A stretch of 64,000 nucleotides of DNA from the NCBI GenBank assembly GCA_028819845.1, contig JAPPKS010000013.1, forward strand, positions 1-64,000. The letters run 5' to 3'. Below the pieces are notes generated by a model. It ran no database searches, had not been told where the DNA came from, and was given only the letters and a program-made list of their open reading frames with translations. Positions 17,372-26,309 of the stretch are shown here, one piece after another; the first letter of the stretch is position 1; each line of letters opens with the position of its first letter. This DNA comes from Candidatus Poribacteria bacterium (GTDB lineage Bacteria; Poribacteria; WGA-4E; PCPOR2b). The position numbers and the translations under genes were made by a program.

Positions 17372-20300
17372 ATGTCACACAACGTCACCGCATTTTGGCA
17401 CAAAGAATCTTTTGGCAAACTGATGGGCAATCGGTTGCCAGGGCTACTCGCCGAGCGATTACCGTTAGCTGGCTTCCATTTTGAATCTGTCAGTGCTTAC
17501 ACCGGTCGTATCAAAATCTCCCTCACGTCAACTGATGGCGACGTTGAAGTTGAATACGCCGACATACCGCAGCCGGACGATGAAGGGATGTTCAAAATCG
17601 ACGGAGAAAATTATGTAGTTGTTCCAACGGCTTCGACCCATAAACTTAAAAAGGCAAAAATAAGATGTGTTGGGGACCAACTATACAGTTATTTCAAAAT
17701 GCGCTTGAAGGGTGCTTCCCTAGACCTGTCGTGGGAAGCAGCTTCTGTACGGTCATGGCTCCCACTTGATGAATGGTCACAGCAATTTTTTCGCGACACA
17801 TTTCACGCACAGAAACTACAGGAGACCAACTGGCTCGACAAGTATAGGCATCTTCGACGGTTATACGTTCTGAACCGCGAGAAGGTGTTCACCCCCTCCC
17901 ACTTCGGGCGGGCATGCCCTTTCGAGACGCCAGAGGGACCAAACATAGGTCGAATCCTTACGATTGCTAGGGGCGCCGAGATTCGCGGCGGAAAACTGGT
18001 CGTTGTTGATGAAAACCCAGAGGCAAACCTCGGCATAGCATCGGCAATGATCCCATTTCTTGAACACAACGATCCTGCCCGGACAATGATGGGGGCTAAC
18101 ATGTTGTGTCAGTGGATGGCGCCTTCGTCTCCGGAGACAGCTCCACTACGCCAAGCCAAAGAGATTCCGAGGTTGGCTGCTGCTCCGGAGCCCGCACTTG
18201 TCCAAACGGGTTACGAACCGGATGTGCCTGACTTTTGGTGCGGTCGCAACCTATTGACCGCTTTCATTTCATGGGGCGGCGATACCTTTGAAGACGGCAT
18301 CGTGATAAGCCAGTCGTGCGCAGCGCGTCTGGATTTTCCTTACGCCGTTGAACCCGGCGATAAGATTGGCAACCGCCATGGAACGAAAGGGGTCGTTTCG
18401 CGCATCCTGCCTGACGATGAGATGCCGCACCTTGACGACGGTACACCGGTGGAACTTGTATTCAGTTTCGGTGGCTTACACGCGCTAATGAACGTCGGTC
18501 AATTACGAGAGGCGGTGATGGGGCGTATTGCACGATTGGAAAATAAGCCAGCAATCGTGACGCCATTCCACGCACCGAGTGCAGGCGAATTACGCGAACG
18601 CATCAAAAACGCAGGACTTTCCGAAGACGGCATGGAGATCCTCACACTTGGGCGAGACGGTAAGAAGTTGGCAAGACCTAGCACAGTGGGTTGGGTTTAC
18701 TGGGGACGTCTGGCTCACATTGCGTTAGATAAAATAAAAGCATCCGACTCAACCAATATTGAAGACCATAGGTACTTCCAAACGCTTGGTGAATTTGAAT
18801 ACGATAGACTACGCAGCGCCTCAGTATTTGAAACATTGAGGGAACATTTTAACACACGCGCCATGAATCGGACTGATGCGTATACGTTAGCGGAGCGCCT
18901 CGCAATAGGCGAAATTGAGCAGGCGGACCCACCGACGCCGATGTTCGCTAACCTCACGAATCGGCTCTCGGCAGCAGGAATTCGGGTTACATTCAGCGGC
19001 GGCAAGTTGACTTTTGGATTTGCGCCGCCGAATGGGAATACGCTCAAGCTTGCTCAGCCCGTCCCTCATCCGTGGTGCCGCGATCAATTCCTTGATGAGG
19101 TCGGTATCCGTGAAGACATGCCTGAATATCACGGGCTTGCCGATGTTAACGCCAGGACTGAACGGATGCTTGCGAGTCGTACACCGGCAAGTCTAACCCG
19201 CCAATCCCTCAAGCAGCTCCAAACGCGCGTGGCAGAATATGTCAATGCGCTCCTAAGTCCAACTGTCATGAACTTTAAGTCACGGAGCCTCTTCAGCGGA
19301 CGCGCCGTCATTGCGCCGTCCGCAGAGTTGCGCGCTGATCAGGTCGGTATTCCGGAAGAGATGGCGTGGTCACTCTTTGGGCATCATGTTACAAAGAGAC
19401 TTGGTGGAGCAGAGGGAGTACGGCGGCGTAGTCAAGATGCAACACATGTCCTGGATGAATTGATGACGGGTTCGTGGGTAATTATGCTTCGTCCACCGGC
19501 GCATACACTCACTAACCTTGTTGCGTTTCATCCGGTGCGGCACCCCGACCGCGTCATCCGCGTGCACCCATTCGTGTGCGAGTTGATGAACGCCAATTTT
19601 GACGGCGATCAAGCAGCAGTCTTTCTCCCAATCACTGAAAGCGGACAACGCGAAGCCGGTGAACGGCTTTCCATCGCCGGACATCTGAAATACGACCCAA
19701 GTTTATCCAAATTGCTGGCACCGACGCATGACGCGATGTGGGGATTGGCGCATTTAAGCCTCACCCCGGAAGGGCGCGGCGAAATCGCCGAGATTATCGG
19801 CACCGACATCCCCGCCCCACACGGTCTGGTTAGACAAGATTCGCTGGCAAAGTCACTAGAAGCCATCCTCAAATGCGATGGAATAGACCGCACGATTGAA
19901 ATAGCCGAACGTCTAATGCGGCGCGGGCTCGCAATTGCTAAGGAATCGGGTGCTTCCATGAGCGCATTCATCAGCAGCCCCGCCGGCAGTCCATCCGTTC
20001 CGGTAGATCCCAACGATGCACCCGCTTGGAACGCTTATGCTGAAGAGCTGGTCGAATGGCTTGCCGCGTGTAACGACTTCGCGGACAACAACTTGGGACC
20101 GCACATCCTTGCGGCAAAAAGCCAACACGCACATAGTAGATTTCATCGAATCGCTTGTTGTGTCGGGGGGAAAGGTACGGTTTTGGACCTTCAAGGAAGA
20201 GATATCATCGTTCGCAACGGGTATAGCGACGGTTTAACACCCGGGGAACTTTACCCGCTTTCCGTCATTTCGCGGGAGGAGATTGTGCGGCTCAATTTGG

Positions 20301-20491
20301 AACGACAACGGATAGAATTGGAATTGCGCAACGACAGTGAGCCGGCAGGATTCACCGTCCTAGTGCGTGCAATGCGCGCTAAACACCCAGGTTTCGTTTT
20401 CGCCCGAGCCGCTGCTACCGGCGAGACCGATCCGCTTACTGATGTGGACAGCCGTCTTTTCGTCGGGCTACCTGTATCAACGGAGGAGTGA
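17372..20491 (+). CDS. Single-chain fused beta/beta-prime RNA-polymerase-like protein
   Basis: One 1039-residue chain carries core motifs of both large RNA polymerase subunits in order. Beta-type: GRACPFETPEGPNIG (179-193), GDTFEDGIVIS (303-313), GDKIGNRHGTKGVVS (329-343, both conserved Lys K331 and K339), DDGTPVELVF and MNVGQ. Beta-prime-type: SGRAVIAPSAEL (642-653), MLRPPAHT, HPFVCELMNANFDGDQ (732-747), LLAPTHDAMWGL, and a G/DGLTPGE stretch near 954-959. The metal motif NADFDGD reads NANFDGD: N742 replaces the first catalytic Asp (D460 in E. coli), while D744 and D746 remain. The chain ends about where the bridge helix would be, so no trigger loop is seen. The beta N-terminal lobes, flap and most of beta-prime are absent. 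Strong GGGAGGAGGAG precedes the ATG. It may be a minimal, altered or regulatory polymerase. Confidence 0.88.
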   Translation: MSHNVTAFWHKESFGKLMGNRLPGLLAERLPLAGFHFESVSAYTGRIKISLTSTDGDVEVEYADIPQPDDEGMFKIDGENYVVVPTASTHKLKKAKIRCVGDQLYSYFKMRLKGASLDLSWEAASVRSWLPLDEWSQQFFRDTFHAQKLQETNWLDKYRHLRRLYVLNREKVFTPSHFGRACPFETPEGPNIGRILTIARGAEIRGGKLVVVDENPEANLGIASAMIPFLEHNDPARTMMGANMLCQWMAPSSPETAPLRQAKEIPRLAAAPEPALVQTGYEPDVPDFWCGRNLLTAFISWGGDTFEDGIVISQSCAARLDFPYAVEPGDKIGNRHGTKGVVSRILPDDEMPHLDDGTPVELVFSFGGLHALMNVGQLREAVMGRIARLENKPAIVTPFHAPSAGELRERIKNAGLSEDGMEILTLGRDGKKLARPSTVGWVYWGRLAHIALDKIKASDSTNIEDHRYFQTLGEFEYDRLRSASVFETLREHFNTRAMNRTDAYTLAERLAIGEIEQADPPTPMFANLTNRLSAAGIRVTFSGGKLTFGFAPPNGNTLKLAQPVPHPWCRDQFLDEVGIREDMPEYHGLADVNARTERMLASRTPASLTRQSLKQLQTRVAEYVNALLSPTVMNFKSRSLFSGRAVIAPSAELRADQVGIPEEMAWSLFGHHVTKRLGGAEGVRRRSQDATHVLDELMTGSWVIMLRPPAHTLTNLVAFHPVRHPDRVIRVHPFVCELMNANFDGDQAAVFLPITESGQREAGERLSIAGHLKYDPSLSKLLAPTHDAMWGLAHLSLTPEGRGEIAEIIGTDIPAPHGLVRQDSLAKSLEAILKCDGIDRTIEIAERLMRRGLAIAKESGASMSAFISSPAGSPSVPVDPNDAPAWNAYAEELVEWLAACNDFADNNLGPHILAAKSQHAHSRFHRIACCVGGKGTVLDLQGRDIIVRNGYSDGLTPGELYPLSVISREEIVRLNLERQRIELELRNDSEPAGFTVLVRAMRAKHPGFVFARAAATGETDPLTDVDSRLFVGLPVSTEE

Positions 20492-20528
20492 TACATTGTT
20501 GTGAACACAAGCAATATCCGTGATTCAG

Positions 20529-21335
20529 TCATTCATCAAACACTTCACTGCCGATTGAGCCGCCGGCATTCATCGCCAAATTGCCGCCGTCCATCGGAAT
20601 TATCGCACCGGTAATCCATGAAGACTCGTCCGATGCGAGAAATACCGCCAGGCCGCGAATGTCGTCAGGGCGGCCGAATCGTCCCATTGGAATGCCGCTG
20701 AGGAACCGATCCTTAATTCGCGGATCAGCGTCGATGCGTTTCTGCAAATCTGGGTTTAATACTTGTGCGGGTAAAATCGCATTGACCCGCACACCGCGTC
20801 CCGACCATTCGGTGCTCAGTTCCCGTGTCATCTGGACAACCGCACCCATCGCCATGCTGTATGCGATGTGCCCGCGGCCCATACCCGTGATGCTCGCCAG
20901 AGAACCGAGACTTACGATGCTCCCACTTCCAGCGGCAAGCATCCGCCGACCGGCTTCCTGACAACAACAGAATCTGCCATAGACAAGGTTGCGCCAAGTC
21001 TGTTCAACGTCTTCTAACGAGATAACCTCCGGTTTTGCTCGGATCGCTTCGCCCGCGACATTACCTAGAAAATCGATCCGACCAAATTCCTCGTCCACTC
21101 GTGCAAACATGGCGCGAATTTGATCCGGATGCGATACGTCACAATCAACAGCGATGGCGCGGCGTCCCATCCCCCTGATTTCGCCAGCAGTCTTCACCGC
21201 ACCAGCCAAGTCAATATCCGCAAGCATCAAGCCCGCACCCGCCTCTGCCAAAGCTAACGACATCGCACGACCCATGCCGCTTGCCGCTCCCGATACAACT
21301 GCAACTCGTCCGGCAAGATTGAACATCTCCGTCAT
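20529..21335 (-). CDS. SDR-family oxidoreductase lacking the catalytic lysine
   Basis: A 268-residue short-chain dehydrogenase/reductase. The cofactor motif is SGAASGMG (15-22), the acidic residue D42 suggests NAD preference, and the active-site Ser lies in SLGSLAS. The catalytic YxxxK reads Y159-SMA-M163: Met replaces Lys, a one-base change from AAG to ATG. The NNAG-type motif is also altered (GNVAG). The C-terminus (FLASDESSWITGAIIPMDGG) is typical. The fold is surely SDR, but normal hydride-transfer catalysis is doubtful. It converges on the RNA-polymerase-like gene with 37 bases between stops. Confidence 0.9.
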   Translation of the reverse strand: MTEMFNLAGRVAVVSGAASGMGRAMSLALAEAGAGLMLADIDLAGAVKTAGEIRGMGRRAIAVDCDVSHPDQIRAMFARVDEEFGRIDFLGNVAGEAIRAKPEVISLEDVEQTWRNLVYGRFCCCQEAGRRMLAAGSGSIVSLGSLASITGMGRGHIAYSMAMGAVVQMTRELSTEWSGRGVRVNAILPAQVLNPDLQKRIDADPRIKDRFLSGIPMGRFGRPDDIRGLAVFLASDESSWITGAIIPMDGGNLAMNAGGSIGSEVFDE

Positions 21336-21867
21336 AATCCCCTCTCTGTTTTCATTTTAAATCCAATTACGCTCTCATAGTTGGTGACCGGGATTGAAGC
21401 CCTTCTATTTCGTGATGCCTTGGCGTGGATTCAACTCTTTAATCGCTAACACATTTTACACACTGCGCCAAGCGTGTCAAGATGAGAAAATCAGGATTAA
21501 CACGAAAGACCGCAAGCAAACGTCATTAAGATTGGCGGCTGTTTTTACCTGTTGACTCTTTCCTATCCAATCAACGATACGAGTTTTTCTGCAACTGGAA
21601 AGTCCTTTCGAACTTCTCTGTCCGCTGCTTCTATCGTCTCTCGTAGGGCTCGATTTGCCTGAACGGCGCCGGCTCCATTGCCTTGCACCTGCTTGTCAAT
21701 TAAGATTGTAATCGGCGCCGCTTCGACAATTTCATGCCGCCGGCCGCACACGGTTCTCTGTTCAATTTAATCCCCGACAAGTGCGAATTTCACCGAATTA
21801 AACTATTTTCTTTCGCTTTCGGTCTATAAGTAACGCAAATTCAACTCAAACGCTTGGAGGACTTACT
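21336..21867. other. Intergenic region with a short unrecognised frame
   Basis: About 530 bases without a clear gene. A 62-codon minus-strand frame (21563-21751, GTG start) has a protein-like end (REVRKDFPVAEKLVSLIG) but no ribosome-binding site and no family I recognise; it may be the tail of a decayed gene. A GGAGGA ribosome-binding site for the cupin gene lies at the right edge. Confidence 0.35.
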
Positions 21868-22275
21868 ATGCACAACCCGTTTGACTGGTCCCTTAGACCA
21901 GCCGATCTGAATACATCAGCGACGCAGGCACTTCCACTTATGTCAATGGCAGAAAACCTTATGAAAGAAGCAACGCTTAAAGCGTCCGGGCGGTCCGCGC
22001 TGACATTAGCCCGCGGCGATGAGCTTACGGTGGTATTGGCCGTACTCAAAGCCGGACATGAACTCGCCGAGCATCCCGCGCCAGCCGCAGCCACCGTCAC
22101 TTGCCTCGGCGGAAACATCTCGTTTAATACTGACGCTGAGAGAATTACGCTAGAGCAAGGCGAGGCAGTTGTTTTTACTGCCGATGTCCTTCACTCTGTT
22201 TACGCCAACGAGGACAGTGTGTTTTTAATCGTAATTGGCGGCGCAGAGGCTAAACACAACCAATGCAGCCAATAG
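21868..22275 (+). CDS. Small cupin-domain protein
   Basis: A 135-residue single-domain cupin. The beta-barrel runs from about residue 45 to 128, with the first cupin motif around HELAEHPAPAAATVTCLGG and the second around EAVVFTADVLHSVYANED. Only H70, H75 and H113 are visible as possible metal ligands, a reduced set compared with dioxygenase-type cupins, so a binding or sensory role is as likely as catalysis. GGAGGA lies 6 bases before the ATG. It is a single-gene unit between the SDR and ankyrin genes. Confidence 0.85.
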   Translation: MHNPFDWSLRPADLNTSATQALPLMSMAENLMKEATLKASGRSALTLARGDELTVVLAVLKAGHELAEHPAPAAATVTCLGGNISFNTDAERITLEQGEAVVFTADVLHSVYANEDSVFLIVIGGAEAKHNQCSQ

Positions 22276-22447
22276 CGAATTTTATTCGATAACCATAGAC
22301 CACTATGATGCGTTTAACCATTTCTCAAAATACTCGCCTTTTCCTGATTGTCATCGCAATTTGCGCCGCAGAAATTTGCCGAGGCAAAATCGGTGCATTC
22401 TGTATGGTTGATCTGATGCTTAGGGATGCTACGTCTCAGCCTGGTGT

Positions 22448-23608
22448 TCAAATTATGGTGCTGTGGGCACGTAGATACCGCGCCACCTCAACACGGTTTT
22501 CGTGTTCTGCCCATGCGAGCGGGGATAGGTGATGAGCACCGTCTTTATTATTTAGGTTTGCACCTCGCTCTGCGAGAAGCATGACTACTGCCAGATGGCC
22601 TTTGAACACCGCAAAGTGCAGCGGCGTCCACACTGCGCCTAAGCCGGGGGGTATCGCATCAACTCGCGCGCCTCGTTCAATCAGCAACGCGGCAACCTCC
22701 GCACGACCGTTCAAACTTGCAATACACAATGCTTCTTCGAGAATCTCTTGCGGATCGTCCGACCGACACGTCTCTTCAAACCAGCCGATTTCGCCGAGGT
22801 TCGGTCGATCAGATGCCGCCTCCGGCTTCAGGGCTCCATCTTCAGCAAAGTAAGACTTAACCGAGTCAATGCCGCCGGCGCCCGCCGCCATCCAAAAGCT
22901 ACACGGCGATATTCCACGCTCAATCCAAAAATCGACAGCATCCCGATTCCCGTGCAACATGGCCGATTTTATCTGCCAAACGGCGGGCGATTCGTCCGAG
23001 CGTAACGCGCCGGTTTCGATGAGGAGTTGGACAGCTTCTATATTGTTTGCCCAAAACACTTTTTCCATTCGAGCCCCTGCTCCGATAAGGGCGCGCATTA
23101 TGGGAAGTCGAGTGTCGGTGGAGATGCCTTCGATCGAGGCGGCGTATTCAAGAAGTGTGATATAGTCCTCAGATATCTCGGGCGCCTTTATCATCGCGTT
23201 GACAATGGAGGGGTCATGTTTTAACAGTTCTCTCAGTGTGTCTGAATCGCCTTTCCTGACGGCTTCAAACGCTGCACTCAAGGTATCGTCGGTGTGCTCC
23301 GTAGGGTCGGCTCCGAGCATGATTGCACGCTCGATGAGTGCCTCCCAACTCGTAAATCCTCTTTCACGCGCAATCACGAGTTGCGCCTCTTTTAATGACA
23401 GGTCCGAGGCGCGGACTTGTTCATATTTTGCACCCGCAAATCGCGGCAGGTATTCCCGAAGGCGGTGAGCAGCCCAACGCAAACCGGATTGATGCGCCTT
23501 CAATAGAATTCGCGCTAGTCTCTGGTAGTAGGCGCCGCCTTTCCCCCATCCCCACAACATATGGTCGCGCGGATCTCGCGTGGCGTGCTCGATCGAGTTC
23601 GCAGTCAT
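22448..23608 (-). CDS. Ankyrin-repeat protein
   Basis: A 386-residue cytosolic protein without a signal peptide. The N-terminal 100 residues are helical (LSLKEAQLVIARERGFTSW). From about residue 105 onward come ankyrin repeats, such as DSDTLRELLKHDPSIVNA, NGRAEVAALLIERGARVDA and GHLAVVMLLAERGANLNN. Ankyrin repeats bind proteins; in bacteria that live with animals they often act on host partners, but no secretion signal is visible here. The MTANSIEH start has GAGGA 12 bases upstream, a loose fit. Confidence 0.88.
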   Translation of the reverse strand: MTANSIEHATRDPRDHMLWGWGKGGAYYQRLARILLKAHQSGLRWAAHRLREYLPRFAGAKYEQVRASDLSLKEAQLVIARERGFTSWEALIERAIMLGADPTEHTDDTLSAAFEAVRKGDSDTLRELLKHDPSIVNAMIKAPEISEDYITLLEYAASIEGISTDTRLPIMRALIGAGARMEKVFWANNIEAVQLLIETGALRSDESPAVWQIKSAMLHGNRDAVDFWIERGISPCSFWMAAGAGGIDSVKSYFAEDGALKPEAASDRPNLGEIGWFEETCRSDDPQEILEEALCIASLNGRAEVAALLIERGARVDAIPPGLGAVWTPLHFAVFKGHLAVVMLLAERGANLNNKDGAHHLSPLAWAEHENRVEVARYLRAHSTII

Positions 23609-23650
23609 TGATTAAAATTGTCCTCGTAAATCTTATGGGCTAGTAAACTA

Positions 23651-23920
23651 TTGGCTTATTTCAATCTTCATTCCCATCCTTACCAAGGAGGAGATAAGGG
23701 AGGCCGTAGAATGCGTGTAACAATCATCCGGCCGAACATGTTCAACTGAATAAATTGGAAAGCCGATAGTAAACCCTGTGCGATAGTTTACATGCCGCTC
23801 CCAAAATCGGCAATCTTATTCGGTTCATTCAATATTCATTCCCCTCCTTGCCATGGAGGGGTTAGCGGAGGTCGCAGAATGCGTTAAGCGTTCAACCGAC
23901 CAAACAGCGAAGTCGATAGT
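23651..23920. repeat. Pair of imperfect direct repeats of about 100-120 bp
   Basis: Two diverged copies lie in tandem between the ankyrin and MFS genes: about 23651-23770 and 23818-23920. Shared blocks include TTCATTCCC(A/C)TCCTT, AGAATGCGT and GTCGATAGT/GCCGATAGT at the ends. Each contains a small inverted repeat of the CCTCCTT/AAGGAGG or CCATGGAGG type. They look like remnants of a non-autonomous dispersed element; no coding sequence is present. Confidence 0.5.
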
Positions 23921-23951
23921 CTTCACTAATCTTAGACGTTCCTACCCCATT

Positions 23952-25190
23952 TTATAAGATCTGCGGTAGTTTGCATTTTTTGGTTGGAGTAACTATTATT
24001 GCCACTGCAATGACAGTCCCGGCAACGCCGATTGGCCAGAACCCCCCGACTAAATCGACCGTCCAACCGAGCAGAGGGGCAAGAACAACTGTCGCCGCCG
24101 ATTTGGACTGCGATTCAATCGAAAGCACTGTTGCGGTCATATCCGGCGTGGAATGCGCGTTGAATCGGCTAATCAATACCGGACGCCAGAAATTTTCAAG
24201 AACTGCTAACGCCACGAAAAGTAAAATTATCGCGGGATACAAGCCGAACCACAGCGAAGGAATCAACATGGCGAACACAACGCCGTTAATCCACCACAAA
24301 AAACGCGCGGCACCGTCATCGCTGCCTCGCCAATCGGCAATTTTGTGCGAATTGCGAGAGGCGAGTGAAGACAGGAAATAGAGTGCAAAATAAACGGCCG
24401 CTACCAGTAACGCCGTGCGCTTTTCCGCATCAAATGCCAAAAGCAACGGTATTGCTATCGCCGTCTGCTTGAGAATGGGTTGGAGATAGTCCTTGCATGC
24501 CTTGTACATGCCTTCAAACCCCATTGATTCGAGGTTCAGTCGCCGGAGCGGGGCGGATTGGCGGAGCTGTTTCAGGGCTTTGCCGAGAAGGATGAATACC
24601 GCTTTGAGAGAAACCCGACTCTTTCGATCGCCATCCAGTTGTGCCGGATAGCCGAAAAAGTTAATGATATTCAAAGCGTATGGAATGATTGAGAACCAGA
24701 AGATGTCCGTAAAGTTGCCGCGGTAAAAGACCAACGCACCTGCAATTAGCACTGAGATTGCAGATCCCATCTGCGACCACGAGCGGGTGTAGCCGTAAAC
24801 CTTCGTTTTCTCGTCTGACCGCCCTTCAATCCGCAGCCAATCAAAAATTATCGCCTTATGCGTTCCGCTGCGAAACGCCTCGCCTAAGCCGAAGAAAAAC
24901 ATTCCGCCGAATAACGGTGCGAGCGAGTTGCTCAACGCAAACGTCACAAAGGACATGATGTATGCAGAGAATGCGAGAATCATTGCGCGGCGGCGGCCGT
25001 AGAGGTCCGCTGCTGCGCCAGACGGCACTTCAAACACATTGGATACGACCTCACGAAACCCAATCAAGATGCCAATCTGAAAAAATGAGAGACCCTTCTC
25101 GCGAAATGCGAGAATCAGGAACGGGTCATAGTAGCGTTGATTCTTGAGCGCACCGTAAAGTGAAAAACGAAACAACATCGGCATCCGCAC
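23952..25190 (-). CDS. MFS transporter
   Basis: A 412-residue integral membrane protein with about twelve hydrophobic helices and the MFS loop motif ADLYGRRRAMILAF between helices 2 and 3. Helix 1 contains FREKGLSFFQIGILIG, the form common in multidrug and uncharacterised efflux-type MFS proteins. The substrate cannot be read from sequence. The GTG at 25190 has AAGGA 9 bases upstream and is preferred over the TTG at 25214. No linked operon partner is present. Confidence 0.88.
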   Translation of the reverse strand: MRMPMLFRFSLYGALKNQRYYDPFLILAFREKGLSFFQIGILIGFREVVSNVFEVPSGAAADLYGRRRAMILAFSAYIMSFVTFALSNSLAPLFGGMFFFGLGEAFRSGTHKAIIFDWLRIEGRSDEKTKVYGYTRSWSQMGSAISVLIAGALVFYRGNFTDIFWFSIIPYALNIINFFGYPAQLDGDRKSRVSLKAVFILLGKALKQLRQSAPLRRLNLESMGFEGMYKACKDYLQPILKQTAIAIPLLLAFDAEKRTALLVAAVYFALYFLSSLASRNSHKIADWRGSDDGAARFLWWINGVVFAMLIPSLWFGLYPAIILLFVALAVLENFWRPVLISRFNAHSTPDMTATVLSIESQSKSAATVVLAPLLGWTVDLVGGFWPIGVAGTVIAVAIIVTPTKKCKLPQIL

Positions 25191-25214
25191 GGCAATCTTT
25201 CCTTGTGTGAACAA

Positions 25215-26309
25215 TCAAATCCTATGTCCAACCCGCGTCCCTGTTTATATATTATAACGTGAGTTTGACCGCAAGCAAACGCAAGTTTTTATTGCCTGAA
25301 TCGCAAATTGCAGCCATCTACATGCATTCAAAAATTCTCCCTATAAAGTTATAGTTACCCACAGGTCCAAAAAAAGTGAGGATGATTGTAAACGGCGCGC
25401 GATGGTCAGATGCCTCTTCCACAGTGGGTAATCATTTTCGGTTCGTTCAAATTTCATTCCCCCGTACATGCTGCATACGCTTGGAACAATTTCCGAATCG
25501 CGGCATGATATATACATGTATACTATGATTGTATTAAGTTTTCTAGAGTTCCTTGGCTCCCATTTCCCCACGATCTCCCGATTGAAATATTCTCATCCTT
25601 GTCAGCCTCATCGCTATCCCTCGGCGCGGCCGGCGCATTTAAGCCATTGGTATCCGTTCTCTACCCATGTGACTTCGACGCCAACCTTGAACGCTCTAGA
25701 CCTTCAAGAAACCGTGAAATTTCACAGTAAGGATGTCCGGTTAATGAGAAAACGACTGATAGAAATGCAGTCCCAGACTGGATTTAACGCCTCCAAAATC
25801 ATGTTTCAATGTCCGGTTCCAAGTCAATTTACTGTGAAAACTGTGAAATTTAAAATTGCCGTTCAATGAGTTTTTCCATGCCAATCCGCGTTTGCGCAAC
25901 CATGTTCTCCTATGCGTCTCGGAGTATATGAATGATGCGCAGATTCGTTTGGCACGAGAATCATTGAGTGAAGCAGGACGGAACAAATTATCTAGGGCGA
26001 AGGCGAAATCTCGCATCAGAACGGGATTCCGTTCAAAGGTAGGGTTGTACAGTTCTGAGTTGGGCGCTCAATGGCATGAAATTGTCAATGTGGGGCGTAA
26101 GAACGTCAGTCACGTATGATGTCCCGCCCGTTTTATGCCGCAAAATAAAGCCAAAACTTAATCGGTTTGTTGTGAATCACTGTGAAACCTTTTGAATTGG
26201 TAATAATCGGAGTTACCGCTTTTACTCATTACGCATTAGGCAATACTCAACACCTTTTTCGCATTACTCCTGCGAGCACTTTTAGGTTTTTCAAAAACGT
26301 GTTTGCGGC
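25215..26309. other. Gene-poor stretch with short repeats
   Basis: About 1.1 kb with no gene I can support. It holds a partial copy of the GCGAT palindrome (AATTTCCGAATCGCG, 25488-25502), a perfect 12-bp palindrome GTGAAATTTCAC (25714-25725), and further GTGAAA direct repeats near 25836 and 26173. Open frames at 25468-25869 and 25856-26119 lack ribosome-binding sites and family resemblance. A 24-codon frame on the minus strand (ending WVENGYQWLKCAGRAEG) could be a gene fragment. Confidence 0.4.

Noticed and set aside
16597-20491. Prophage or plasmid origin of the sigma/polymerase pair
   Set aside because: No integrase, transposase, phage structural or replication gene is seen on either side; flanks are ordinary metabolic genes.
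22448-22532. 75-codon plus-strand frame ending inside the ankyrin gene
   Set aside because: No ribosome-binding site; it overlaps the certain ankyrin coding sequence.
25468-26119. Two open frames in the gene-poor region
   Set aside because: No ribosome-binding site, no family resemblance, and they overlap repeats and palindromes.
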